Assembly (NCBI RefSeq): GCF_004000785.1
Contig: NZ_BILX01000023.1
Location: 1-64,000, forward strand
DNA length: 64,000 bases
Reading direction: 5' to 3'
Origin: Paenibacillus ehimensis NBRC 15659
Lineage (GTDB): Bacteria; Bacillota; Bacilli; Paenibacillales; NBRC-103111
Below, piece after piece: positions 29,296 through 37,055 of this stretch. The notes beneath the pieces were generated by a model. It was given only the letters and a program-made list of their open reading frames with translations, was not told the DNA's origin and ran no database searches. Position 1 is the first letter of the stretch; each line of letters opens with the position of its first letter. The position numbers and the translations under genes are program-made.

Positions 29296-29724
29296 TTACT
29301 CCTGACGACTCAGGGACATAAGGATCGTTTCCGTTTCCCCATGGGCGAACAGCTCGTCGAGGCTCGCCTCTACCGTCAAGCCTTCGTTAGTGATTTTATA
29401 AAACCGGGCTGCATAACGCTCGCGGTACGTCTCCAACAAGCGGTGAAATTCGTCCCAATGCCCGCTTAACATTAACGGGTTAAGTTCGAATGCTACCTTG
29501 CCGACGGCTTGTCGCTCAAGCAGTGTCTCCATTCCAAGAAAGGCGTGATACTCCCCTCCTTCAATGTCCATTTTAATAAAATCGATGGAATCTCGTGCCG
29601 GATTAACGCAGGCATCGTATGCACGACCGTTGACATCGGCGATTCGCTCCTCGATAGATGGATTCGTCGTCTTTCTAAACTGTATGCTTCCGGGTGAGGC
29701 AGCATGCCACTGGCGATACCCTTT
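29296..29724 (-). pseudogene. FkbM-family methyltransferase fragment
   Basis: The 142-codon frame ends in a clear FkbM C-terminal half: NPARDSIDFIKMDIEGGEYHA (positions about 29620-29560), then GMETLLERQAVGKVAFELN. The upstream boundary is an in-frame TGA at 29725, and the N-terminal SAM-binding motif is absent in every frame. No ribosome site precedes the remaining part. The promoter of the next gene now occupies the lost region. It is a 5'-truncated relic. Confidence 0.75.
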
Positions 29725-29824
29725 TCACCGCCTAGACCGGACAGGCTATCCAGCATTGCATTTTCTGATGATTCTTCGCAAATATGGTACAATGGATACA
29801 GCCTAACGACGAAGGAGAACAATC

Positions 29825-30040
29825 ATGGCGCGCAATCATAGATTGGTAACCGATGCGGATTTCCAGGAAGCGATGGAACGCGAAGCATCGATCCGCGTTT
29901 TTCAAGACGACCATGTGGTCGGTTCCGGCGGGACCATCACCCGCTTTGACCAGGATACGGTCGTCATTCAGTCCGGGGTCAGCGATGTCGCTTATCACCG
30001 CAGAGACTTATGCGAATTTTTTGAGATGAGAAAAAAGTAG
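29825..30040 (+). CDS. Small conserved-looking hypothetical protein
   Basis: A 71-residue soluble protein (MARNHRLVTDADFQEAM...) with a predicted beta-rich middle (HVVGSGGTITRFDQDTVVIQ). The ATG follows AAGGAGAACAATC, and a strong terminator follows the stop. A -10 like TACAAT lies 35 nt upstream. No function assigned. Confidence 0.75.
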   Translation: MARNHRLVTDADFQEAMEREASIRVFQDDHVVGSGGTITRFDQDTVVIQSGVSDVAYHRRDLCEFFEMRKK

Positions 30041-30048
30041 AGCACGCG

Positions 30049-30092
30049 AAACAGCCCGGTACTTGAGTTTCAAGTCCGGGCTGTTTCTTTTT
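30049..30092. terminator. Bidirectional terminator between small protein and def
   Basis: AAACAGCCCGG...CCGGGCTGTTT with an inner ACTTGA/TCAAGT stem, followed by CTTTTT on the plus strand. Confidence 0.92.
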
Positions 30093-30108
30093 GGCCGCTT
30101 CCGCCGCT

Positions 30109-30627
30109 TTACTGTTCTGGCTTGGACAAACGGATAATGTCGAACACATTGACCTTGCGCCCCGTCTCGTCGTGAATGAGCGCATTCCCTTCAATCCGGT
30201 CGATGTAGAGCACCCCGTCCAGATGGTCCATTTCATGTTGAATACAGCGCGCAAGGTATCCTTCCGCTTCGAGAACGAACGTCTCGCCTTGCCGGTTCCA
30301 GCTGCTGATTTTGACTTGATTGGCGCGCTTCACGAGACCGGAGTGCCCGGGAAACGACAGGCAGCCTTCCGGTCCGATCTGTTCTCCGGACATTTCCAGC
30401 ATGACCGGATTGATCAGTTCAATAAGCCCGTCGCCGCAGTCCATGACAATCACCCTGCGCAAAAATCCGATTTGCGGCGCCGCAAGTCCTGCCCTGCCTT
30501 CAGCGGCATACAGCGTATCGACCATATCGTCGAGCAGCTTAAGGATTCTCGGACTTACCTCTTCCACCGGCTTGGCCTTTTTTCGAAGAATCGGGTCGCC
30601 GAACGGCAGGATTGTTTTTTCAGCCAT
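30109..30627 (-). CDS. def: Peptide deformylase
   Basis: Removes the N-formyl group from nascent proteins; a metal-dependent enzyme. Motif 1 is GRAGLAAPQIG (usually GxGLAAPQ, so Arg-Ala replaces the usual spacing), motif 2 is EGCLSFPG with the metal Cys, and motif 3 is QHEMDHLDG with both metal His and the catalytic Glu. The ATG at 30627 follows AAGAGG, giving 172 residues. It lies 22 bp after an XRE-type regulator with strong operators, so this copy seems regulated and may be an accessory deformylase. Confidence 0.93.
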   Translation of the reverse strand: MAEKTILPFGDPILRKKAKPVEEVSPRILKLLDDMVDTLYAAEGRAGLAAPQIGFLRRVIVMDCGDGLIELINPVMLEMSGEQIGPEGCLSFPGHSGLVKRANQVKISSWNRQGETFVLEAEGYLARCIQHEMDHLDGVLYIDRIEGNALIHDETGRKVNVFDIIRLSKPEQ

Positions 30628-30649
30628 AACGTTAACGCCTCTTTTCATG

Positions 30650-30895
30650 TTAAATGGATGCGCTTCTGACTTGCGACGGCGTATGCACCCACAAGTCGTT
30701 CGGTGTACAGTCCAGAGCCGTGCATAGAGCGTCCAGCGTCTCGGCCTTCATCTGCTTCGGCTGTCCGGTCAGCAGGGCGCTGATCGAAGGAGCGGACAGC
30801 TCGTAGCCTGCTTTTTCCTTTAACAGCCGGGCCAGCACAGCCCCCGTACGGATGCCCCGCTCCATCATCATTTCTCTCAACATCCACACCAGCAT
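30650..30895 (-). CDS. XRE/Cro-type transcriptional regulator
   Basis: An 81-residue protein that is almost entirely one helix-turn-helix (HTH_26-like, compare ALLTGQPKQMKAETLDALCTAL and CTPNDLW). The ATG at 30895 follows GGGGAAGGG. Two palindromes directly upstream are probably its own operators. It forms an operon with def, which it is likely to control. Confidence 0.85.
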   Translation of the reverse strand: MLVWMLREMMMERGIRTGAVLARLLKEKAGYELSAPSISALLTGQPKQMKAETLDALCTALDCTPNDLWVHTPSQVRSASI

Positions 30896-30922
30896 GACCC
30901 TTCCCCTTTCCGAACCCAAAGA

Positions 30923-30957
30923 TTAGGCAGCGCCTAAATTTGTTAGGCACTACCTAA
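30923..30957. promoter_or_regulatory. Tandem palindromic operators upstream of the XRE-def operon
   Basis: TTAGGCAGCGCCTAA (30923-30937) and TTAGGCACTACCTAA (30943-30957) share the consensus TTAGG-N5-CCTAA, with centres 20 bp apart, about two helical turns. They overlap the likely start region of the operon (a TATATT -10 at 30956-30961). This is a strong autoregulation signature. Confidence 0.75.
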
Positions 30958-31067
30958 TATATCACATCGGCTGGCAATAATAAATAGCATGGCATGTTAT
31001 CACTCAAAAAAGAGGAACCAACGTCAAAGCTGACGCAGATCCCTCTTCCTTGTGTTGCGAGCGGTCC

Positions 31068-31210
31068 TTACTTTTCCTGGTTATATCCCCGCTCGCCGTA
31101 CGGTAGAAGCCGTTGACGGTGTTCTTGATCTGGTAAACTGGTAGCGCCCGCCTGAGGCTTTACTTCTTTGTATAACTGCTGCAGTTCATCCCGCCGATTC
31201 GTCGCAAATT
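31068..31210 (-). pseudogene. Remnant of a GIY-YIG nuclease-family gene
   Basis: One frame reads RRDELQQLYKEVKPQAG, a neighbouring frame continues with VYQIKNTVNG (the GIY-YIG core strand), and the first frame resumes with LPYGERGYNQEK and stops at 31068. The central part of the domain is missing and a frame shift lies between the pieces. A related gene is often found next to DUF2087 regulators in Paenibacillus, by memory. It is clearly non-functional. Confidence 0.65.
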
Positions 31211-31238
31211 CCCCTTTTCTCCCCCACCGTTACTTCAT

Positions 31239-31550
31239 TTAGCGATCTCTCTCAGCACAACCCGCTTGTGCTTTTTCTGTACGAGGCTTGACGAAGGCCG
31301 GCGCGCGCTTGTCCTTTTCCTTGAGCAGCTCCATCATCGCCAAATACACCTTGGACTGGCGCTCTCTTTCCTTCAGAGCGAAGCGGTGATTGCGGATGGT
31401 CGATGCGCTGCCGATACCCATTTCCTTCTGAATGGCCGCCTCGCTCATCCCTTGGTAAAAATGCCGGAGCAAACTATTTTGATGGTCGGTCAGGCCGGTA
31501 AGCTTTTTATGCTCAGGCAGCTCTACTCTATCACGCCGCCTAGGACCCTG
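31239..31550 (-). pseudogene. Fragment of a DUF2087-type regulator (HTH part only)
   Basis: The frame covers LTGLTDHQNSLLRHFYQG and MGIGSASTIRNHRFALKE, then MELLKEKDKRAPAF, which is the sigma-70-region-4-like HTH segment of DUF2087 proteins. The N-terminal part ends at a TGA (31551) without a start codon, and the C-terminal DUF2087 domain is replaced by a short tail stopping at 31239. It lies beside the GIY-YIG remnant, so both probably decayed together. Confidence 0.6.
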
Positions 31551-31645
31551 TCATTGGACAAACTCGCTGAAAATATAGATAATTAGTATTGTTATCCAGT
31601 TATTAGCCAATCCCCCAGCCGATGGGGAATCAGAGAGGGAACTCC

Positions 31646-32434
31646 ATGAAGAAGAAGATTGCGGTATTGTCCGCCACCCTGATCCTGATGGCCGGAGCCG
31701 TAAATGCCTCCGGATTGAACGGGGATTACAAAGGAAATCCGATCGTGAAAGTAACGTCGAACGGGAAGCCGCTCGAAGCGGGCGAAGTGCCGGCCATGAT
31801 CTATGACGGCAACACGCTCGTGCCGATTTCGTTGCTCCGGCAGCTTGGGGCTTCCGTGACATGGGACGGCGACACTTATCAGGTAGATGTCAAGCTCCCC
31901 GAGCCTCCTGCGGCACCTCCTGCAGCAGCGGACAAATCCGAGGTCGCGAAGCAGCAAAACGATGTAAAGAAGCTTAAAAAATATGCCGAAGCCGCCGAGC
32001 TATACTTGAAATTGCAGACACTCGGCGAATCGCTCGATTCCGCCCGCACTACCATACGACTGACTGCCGATGCCATGAATGCAGGGAAAGCGGAGGCTTC
32101 CTCCTTGATTTCCATTGCCAAGACAAGCTACTTCAAAGCCAATGAGACGCTAACCAACCTTGCGAAGGAAACAACGGAAAGCGTCTATGACGATTTCAAT
32201 AAGTATGGTATCGATTCGAGCCAGATTAGATTCATCCTGGTCGGTTACCAAGATAGCGCCCGGCATTACCAGCTTGCATTGGATTATCTCGATAAATATG
32301 TCCGGGACAAAAAAGCAAGCGATTATAACGAATATTTAAATAACATAGGAAAAGCCGACGATTACGCAAAAATCGCAAAAGAGAAATCCTCCAAAGGCTA
32401 CGCCGAATGGTCCAAAAATGTACAAAATTATTAA
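31646..32434 (+). CDS. Secreted protein with copper-amine-oxidase-like N-terminal domain
   Basis: A 262-residue exported protein. Residues 1-22 are a signal peptide (MKKKIAVLSATLILMAG...). Residues 28-90 match the 'stalk' domain first seen in copper amine oxidase (EVPAMIYDGNTLVPISLLRQLGASVTWD). An Ala/Pro linker and a helical C-terminal region rich in Lys, Ala and Tyr follow. The ATG at 31646 is preceded by GAGAGGG. Such proteins are common at the Paenibacillus surface; function unknown. Confidence 0.88.
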   Translation: MKKKIAVLSATLILMAGAVNASGLNGDYKGNPIVKVTSNGKPLEAGEVPAMIYDGNTLVPISLLRQLGASVTWDGDTYQVDVKLPEPPAAPPAAADKSEVAKQQNDVKKLKKYAEAAELYLKLQTLGESLDSARTTIRLTADAMNAGKAEASSLISIAKTSYFKANETLTNLAKETTESVYDDFNKYGIDSSQIRFILVGYQDSARHYQLALDYLDKYVRDKKASDYNEYLNNIGKADDYAKIAKEKSSKGYAEWSKNVQNY

Positions 32435-32460
32435 TCCTTCGTTGTCGCATGAAACATACA

Positions 32461-32478
32461 AAGCCCCTTTCCGGGGCT
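32461..32478. terminator. Left copy of a duplicated terminator
   Basis: AAGCCCCTTTCCGGGGCT. On the minus strand it continues with TTGTATGTTTC. A second copy lies at 32694-32710, with the palindromic element between them. Confidence 0.7.
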
Positions 32479-32483
32479 GAGCT

Positions 32484-32688
32484 TGTTGAGAAAGTGGTCG
32501 TTTACAAAAATAGAGATGCATACGGAGGTGGGGTATCCACTGGAGAAGCGATAGCGGCCGCCTTTGTCTTCGGGAAATGTCCGCTATTAAGCGGCTTCCA
32601 ATCAAATTTCCCGAGGACAAGAGCGGTCGGAAGTGGATACCCCACCCCATCGTAACCTCTATTATCTCATCTGACCACTTTCTCAACA
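32484..32688. mobile_element. MITE-like palindromic element, 205 bp
   Basis: Perfect 16-bp terminal inverted repeats, TGTTGAGAAAGTGGTC (32484-32499) and its complement (32673-32688), enclose further inverted matches: GGTGGGGTATCCACT near 32527 pairs with its exact complement near 32632, and AATAGAG and GGGAAAT regions also pair. The whole element can fold into a long hairpin and has no credible gene. It lies between two copies of a 17-bp terminator hairpin. A non-autonomous transposon is the best explanation; the parent family is not identified. Confidence 0.7.
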
Positions 32689-32693
32689 GCCTG

Positions 32694-32715
32694 AGCCCCT
32701 TTCCGGGGCTTTTTG
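32694..32715. terminator. Right copy of the duplicated terminator
   Basis: AGCCCCTTTCCGGGGCT followed by TTTTTG on the plus strand, 12 bp after the stop of the convergent glycolipid-binding-like gene is reached from the other side. Confidence 0.75.
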
Positions 32716-32727
32716 TTATGGACTCTC

Positions 32728-33276
32728 TTATCGTGCATCCGGCCCCATCTCGCGATAGAACAGATTTGGATAATCCAGTACGATACCGTTAGAATCAACC
32801 GTAATGTTCTCCTTAAAATTCCCGCTCTGATATTGGAACACAGACGAATCATTCCGACTTTCAAGCAAGGTATATTTCTGTTTAACCAGTTTATACTTCA
32901 AATCGGCGGCGGAAATGTAGACCACTTGTATCTCCTGCTGCTGCATTGGCACGTACGGCAATCGGTTGATCGGAAGTGTATTCGTAAAGGGAGTGCATGA
33001 AATGTCAATATCCACACAGCCCGATAATTCGGGAAGGACTTGCCCCTGCTCGTCTTTCCAGATGCCATGACCATCCGACGAAAGACTCACTCCTTGATCT
33101 TCTCCCAAGTAACGCAATGTGACTGCTCTGGTGACCCAGCCTTGATCGAGCACGATATCATATTTCATTCTAAAAATCTCATTGTTATGATGACTTCCAA
33201 CAACAATACTATCTATGAGGATTTGATTGTTTTCCAAAAAATATTTGCAGGCAGCATAAGTAAACTCTCCCATCAT
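32728..33276 (-). CDS. Putative glycolipid-binding family protein (PF06475-like)
   Basis: A 182-residue cytoplasmic protein. The C-terminal half matches the 'putative glycolipid-binding' family: CVDIDISCTPFTNTLPINRL (about 87-106), ADLKYKLVKQKYTLLE and DSNGIVLDYPNLF. The start is less certain; two ATGs (33276 and 33273) follow a weak GAAAG site. Its A+T content is higher than that of neighbours, which hints at acquisition. Biological role unknown. Confidence 0.75.
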   Translation of the reverse strand: MMGEFTYAACKYFLENNQILIDSIVVGSHHNNEIFRMKYDIVLDQGWVTRAVTLRYLGEDQGVSLSSDGHGIWKDEQGQVLPELSGCVDIDISCTPFTNTLPINRLPYVPMQQQEIQVVYISAADLKYKLVKQKYTLLESRNDSSVFQYQSGNFKENITVDSNGIVLDYPNLFYREMGPDAR

Positions 33277-33328
33277 TTTCTTTCACAGGAAGTTTATCAT
33301 GTTCTAGGGGCCTTGTTAAGAACGATGT

Positions 33329-34285
33329 TTAAAAACCGTTCCCGTTCCGTCGGAGCAAGTCCCGGACGGCGTCATCCACGGCATCGGTCAGCGAATAGCG
33401 GGTGGCAAAGCCTTGCCGGCGAATTTTACTATCATTCCATAAGCGGTTGACGGTGAAGCTCTTTATCGCAAAAGGGGTCAAATGCAGCCGAGCCAGCTCC
33501 TCCTCCGTCAGGCTTTCCGGAATCCGTCTCGTTGCAGCGGCTTTACCGGCGGCGCGATCGATCTCGGCCTTCAATCCGCTCCAGGTCGTATCGAACCCTT
33601 TCAGCAGGTAAGCGTCGTCCGCTTGACCGTTCCTATCCAAGGTCCCCAGCCATACCATCGCCCGCCCGATATCGCGCGTATCGATAAGCGAAACCCGGCC
33701 GGAGCCGTCTCCAACGATCGGATATTGATCGTGCGCATGCGCTCGGAACAGCCTTGAGAAGAACGATGAAAGATCCCGGACCCCGATCGTACTGGCCGGA
33801 CGCAGCAGAATTGTCCCGATCCCGGCCTCCCGCCCGGCTTGCCGGACCACTTCCTCCCGCTTCACGGCCAACGCTTGGATCGGATATTCCGGCATGGTCA
33901 CGTAGGATTCGTCAATGGGGTCTCCTGTCCGAAAATCGTACATGACAATCGTGCTTAGCTGGACAAAACGTCCGGCCCCTTGCGAAGCGGCCGCTTCGAT
34001 TAACCTCCGGGTCAGCTTGACCTCCACCTCGGCTTCCGTATCGATGACCGTGTGCAGCTTCGCATCCGCCGTACAATTATAAACGATCTCATGGCCGCGA
34101 ATAATTTTCGCAAGCGACGACGGATCGGAAAAATCAACCCGGACAACATTCACCCCCAGACGGTCCAAAAAAGCCGTATCGCTCTGCTCGCGAACGGCCG
34201 CGGTCACCTCATGCCCGGCCAACACCAATTGCTCCGCCGTATGACTCCCGATAAATCCGCTGCCTCCAAAAACGACTGCTTTCAT
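33329..34285 (-). CDS. NAD-dependent epimerase/dehydratase family protein
   Basis: A 318-residue extended-SDR protein. The nucleotide site is GGSGFIGSHTAEQL (about 8-21). The usual YxxxK catalytic motif is altered: the region reads YPIQALAVKREE, so Tyr is present but the Lys is displaced. Either the register differs or activity is atypical. It starts at the ATG at 34285 behind AGAGGGTGG and 26 bp downstream of an operator like that of the adjacent ArsR gene, which probably represses it. Confidence 0.85.
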   Translation of the reverse strand: MKAVVFGGSGFIGSHTAEQLVLAGHEVTAAVREQSDTAFLDRLGVNVVRVDFSDPSSLAKIIRGHEIVYNCTADAKLHTVIDTEAEVEVKLTRRLIEAAASQGAGRFVQLSTIVMYDFRTGDPIDESYVTMPEYPIQALAVKREEVVRQAGREAGIGTILLRPASTIGVRDLSSFFSRLFRAHAHDQYPIVGDGSGRVSLIDTRDIGRAMVWLGTLDRNGQADDAYLLKGFDTTWSGLKAEIDRAAGKAAATRRIPESLTEEELARLHLTPFAIKSFTVNRLWNDSKIRRQGFATRYSLTDAVDDAVRDLLRRNGNGF

Positions 34286-34311
34286 TCATGCCACCCTCTT
34301 TGTTTTATCAA

Positions 34312-34333
34312 GTTTAAACATATAAACATGTTT
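34312..34333. promoter_or_regulatory. ArsR-type operator upstream of the epimerase gene
   Basis: GTTTAAACATATAAACATGTTT. It is nearly identical to the site at 34687-34707 upstream of arsR (consensus GTTTAAACWTWTAAACATGTT). Confidence 0.65.
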
Positions 34334-34343
34334 GCCAAAAAAA

Positions 34344-34676
34344 TTAGTTGCTTTCCTCCACCGCAACGATCAAATCTTTGATCAGCTGCAGCGAACCGCG
34401 CAGATTTTTGCTTAGCCGATAATATTTCTCTTTGCCGCTGCGGTCGAAGTCGATTAGATCGGCCTGTCTTAAAATTTTCAAATGATGGGAAATCGCAGGC
34501 CTGGAAATATTCATGCGCTCGGTAATTTGATTGACATTCAAGCTGTTCAGCTCCAGCAGAAGCGCAATGATCTGCTGCCGGTTGACGTCGCCCAAAGCCT
34601 GGAAGATCGGCGTGCTCAACTTGAATTTTTCCAAAATAACCTCTTTGTTCGTGCACTCGCGCTTTTCGATCGTCAT
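34344..34676 (-). CDS. ArsR/SmtB-family transcriptional repressor
   Basis: A 110-residue winged-helix repressor. The DNA-recognition helix region reads ITERMNISRPAISHHLKILRQADLI (about 53-77), followed by the wing DRSGKEKYYRL. No metal-binding CxC motif is visible; one Cys lies near the N-terminus. Matching operators occur upstream of itself and upstream of the downstream epimerase gene. The start is ATG 34676 or GTG 34679, both near AAGG. Confidence 0.88.
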   Translation of the reverse strand: MTIEKRECTNKEVILEKFKLSTPIFQALGDVNRQQIIALLLELNSLNVNQITERMNISRPAISHHLKILRQADLIDFDRSGKEKYYRLSKNLRGSLQLIKDLIVAVEESN

Positions 34677-34686
34677 CACCTTATAG

Positions 34687-34707
34687 GTTTAAACTTTTAA
34701 ACATGTT
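34687..34707. promoter_or_regulatory. ArsR-type operator upstream of arsR-like gene
   Basis: GTTTAAACTTTTAAACATGTT lies 10 bp upstream of the repressor start, matching the second site at 34312. Confidence 0.65.
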
Positions 34708-34943
34708 CATTGTACTGCATCATTTTTATTCTTGCAACCCATTGATCCATTCACGGGCAATTGGCTCATTTTCACGAGTCGAAAAACCGCGCACGATCAG
34801 CAAAATCTCGCAAAAAACCGCACAAAAGCGACAACGCCGCACACGATACCCTTCGGAAGATCGTTACAATTTCATGCAGACTCCCTCCCCATCGCCGTAC
34901 TTGAATCAACAGCCCGCGGAGCTTCGTCCGGGGCCGCAAAAGA

Positions 34944-35153
34944 TCAGCTCAATAACCGCTTTGCCTGCTCTTCAATCATGTTTTTCAGCTCATCCCTGAA
35001 TTCCTCGTCGCTTATGGACACATACTTCTCGGCGATTTCCGTGTATCGTTTCACTTCATCCCGGGATAGAAATTCGGTAAAGTTAATTCCGTATTCCTTT
35101 AAGAACGAAATCAGTGACGTGAACATCACAAATTCTTGCTTGTTCATGTTCAT
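34944..35153 (-). CDS. Small helical hypothetical protein
   Basis: A 69-residue, acidic, probably all-helical protein (MNMNKQEFVMFTSLISFLKEYG...). The ATG at 35153 follows a GGGAGG site and overlaps the stop of the upstream GNAT gene (ATGA). It is therefore translationally coupled to the acetyltransferase and may assist or oppose it. No family recognised. Confidence 0.78.
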   Translation of the reverse strand: MNMNKQEFVMFTSLISFLKEYGINFTEFLSRDEVKRYTEIAEKYVSISDEEFRDELKNMIEEQAKRLLS

Positions 35154-35686
35154 TTTCCTCCCTTGTCAAAAGCCTCACTTCTGCTTATCCGGTATACATA
35201 GGTCAGCAGGTTCCGGTTCCGCGGATTCGTAAACTGCGCTTCCCGTTTCATCCCTAAGTTTTCGGCCACCTTCTGCGAGGCCAGATGATCGTGCGCCATA
35301 TTGGCGCATACGCTGTCGAATTCCAGTGGACCGAAGCCGTATTCCAAGCAAGCCTTGGCCGCTTCGTACCCATAGCCTTGACGCCAGTAAGGATGGTGAA
35401 TAATATAGCCGAGGTCGTTTTCGATGCGATTCATAATATTGGACTTCATGAAGCCGCAGTCGCCGATGAGCTTCCGATTCGCCTTCGAAATGACAGCCCA
35501 TCTGCCATACCCTGAATCCTGATAGCTTCGAATGCTTCTTTCCAGCCAATTACGGACCTGCTGATCATCAAAAGGCTGAGGCCAAAAGCGCATCGTCTTG
35601 GAGTCGGAAAGCAGCGTCCTAAGTTCGTCGAAATCGCTTTCCTTATATTCCCGAAGGAGCAGTCTTTCCGTCGTTATAGTTATCAT
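35150..35686 (-). CDS. RimJ/RimL-type GNAT acetyltransferase
   Basis: A 178-residue acetyltransferase of the type that modifies N-terminal amino groups of ribosomal or other proteins. TERLLLREYKESDFDEL at the N-terminus and DLGYIIHHPYWRQGYGYEAAKACLEYGF (about 91-118, split by the acetyl-CoA loop) are typical. It starts at the ATG at 35686. The stop of a possible small upstream frame overlaps this ATG. Substrate unknown. Confidence 0.9.
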   Translation of the reverse strand: MITITTERLLLREYKESDFDELRTLLSDSKTMRFWPQPFDDQQVRNWLERSIRSYQDSGYGRWAVISKANRKLIGDCGFMKSNIMNRIENDLGYIIHHPYWRQGYGYEAAKACLEYGFGPLEFDSVCANMAHDHLASQKVAENLGMKREAQFTNPRNRNLLTYVYRISRSEAFDKGGK

Positions 35687-35826
35687 AAGTAACCAGGCAC
35701 TCCTATGATTTGGTTCCCGTGCGCATGGACAATCACACTATAGCTTATATTCTGCTGCGAGATCCTCACCACCCAAGTGAAATATGTCTGTTCCTCCTGT
35801 TCCAACCACGCCGCCCATATACCAAA
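35683..35826 (-). other. Possible short frame with membrane-like segment ending at the GNAT start
   Basis: A frame reads SLIITFGIWAAWLEQEEQ and continues to IIGVPGYL, with its TGA overlapping the GNAT ATG. It looks more protein-like than chance, but there is no ATG. A TTG near 35826 or a GTG near 35770 could start it. It may be a genuine small membrane peptide or the remnant of a longer gene. Confidence 0.25.
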
Positions 35827-35863
35827 CGTAATGATCAAGGAAATGGTTACAGAGCTTAACTTT

Positions 35864-36328
35864 TTAGGACTCTGCTTTCTGCAGTTGTTTTTCGATGTAA
35901 GCGATCGCCTCGTCCTTATTCTTGAACATCCATTCGATCGTTTCCAGCCCTTCCTCGCTGTTGATTCCAAGCAGCAGCGTCCTGACGGCCTCCTCGCAAG
36001 GCGGGCCCACAACAACTGCCATGGGCAGGGCCGGCTCGCAGCAGCCGGTGTCGATATCCAGCGCCAGCGCCAGCATATCTCCCCATTCATACTTCAGCTC
36101 GGACCAGTCCAGAATCACAGCATCCGGCTCCCAGGCTTCCAGCGCCGCCCTGCCCATCGCTTTCATATAGACCGCATCGCTGTTCCCCGCCGAGCCGAAG
36201 CCGTACTCGCCCGAGTATTTTATAATCATAATATCGCAATATTCTACGGTCTTTGACGGCCCGATGAAATATTCAACTTGAATATCGCTCAATTCGGACA
36301 ATCTTACTTCCCGAAAACCGGACTTCAT
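35864..36328 (-). CDS. Hypothetical protein
   Basis: A 154-residue soluble protein (MKSGFREVRLSELSDI...). The pattern of strands and helices (VEYCDIMIIKYSG, PDAVILDWSELKYEWGD, PMAVVVG) resembles a STAS-like single-domain fold, but I cannot assign a family. The ATG at 36328 is preceded by GAGGGTGG. An in-frame GTG at 36337 is too close to that site. Confidence 0.75.
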   Translation of the reverse strand: MKSGFREVRLSELSDIQVEYFIGPSKTVEYCDIMIIKYSGEYGFGSAGNSDAVYMKAMGRAALEAWEPDAVILDWSELKYEWGDMLALALDIDTGCCEPALPMAVVVGPPCEEAVRTLLLGINSEEGLETIEWMFKNKDEAIAYIEKQLQKAES

Positions 36329-36420
36329 AGCGTCCACCCTCTTCTTTCATCCTATCGTACGTGTGTTCCTTAACATTTCTGCACATAAGCGGAAATCCCT
36401 TCCTTGGCTGCACGCAAATT

Positions 36421-36454
36421 AAAAAACTCCCCTTCCCAAGGATGGAGAGTTTTT
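36421..36454 (-). terminator. Terminator of the yjbR-like gene
   Basis: AAAAACTC...GAGTTTTTT with an inner TCC/GGA stem, ending in a U-rich stretch on the minus strand, 40 bp after the stop. Confidence 0.75.
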
Positions 36455-36493
36455 GGCCTTTAGCTTGCTTCCGTTTCCATTACTGTTTTCCCT

Positions 36494-36883
36494 TTACCGG
36501 TCCAACAGTCGAATCAAACGCTTCGGTGCCGTCCGGAGATAAGCTTCCTGGATCAGCTCTTCGATTTCTTGCCAGTCCGCCCGGTTCGCAAAGCGGATCG
36601 AGACCCAGCCGTGCTGTCCGATGTAGGGAGTCTTGAAATACTCCGTTTGATCCTGCTGCAAAAGAATCTCTTGAGTTGCCGGGGAGGTCTTGATGGCCAG
36701 CGAACCGTCCTCCCCATGTTCCCCAAGCATCACAAAAGGCTTGTCGTTCACCCGAAACGAGGTATGACCGAAGGAGTCCACCTGCTCCGCCACTTCGGGC
36801 AGCCCTATACAATACGTTCGGACCTTGTCCAGCAGCTGTAAGCCGCCTTCGGATTTCACGGTTTTGGTTTGATCTTGCTGCAC
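36494..36883 (-). CDS. MmcQ/YjbR-family protein
   Basis: A 129-residue protein with the double-wing fold of the YjbR family, a presumed DNA-binding protein. Typical segments are GLPEVAEQVDSFGHTSFRVNDK (split around residue 30-50), FVMLGEHGEDGSLAIKTSP and YIGQHGWVSIRF. It starts at GTG 36883 behind GGAGGAG. Monocistronic with a terminator. The role of this family in Gram-positives is unclear. Confidence 0.85.
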   Translation of the reverse strand: MQQDQTKTVKSEGGLQLLDKVRTYCIGLPEVAEQVDSFGHTSFRVNDKPFVMLGEHGEDGSLAIKTSPATQEILLQQDQTEYFKTPYIGQHGWVSIRFANRADWQEIEELIQEAYLRTAPKRLIRLLDR

Positions 36884-37055
36884 GGTTCGACACTCCTCCG
36901 AAAATGGCTTGTTAGGTACGTCATAACGCTTCTCAAGCTCAGTATTCCCAACCGGGACGATGCTCTAACGATTTCGCGAGATGGCATCGATTCTCCTTTG
37001 CCAAGGGAGGATGAGCCTCGCTGTAGTTCACATCGAATCCCCTTGACAAAATAAA

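Noticed and set aside
32407..32655. 82-codon plus-strand frame across the MITE-like element
   Set aside because: It is explained by the palindromic element and has no ribosome site.
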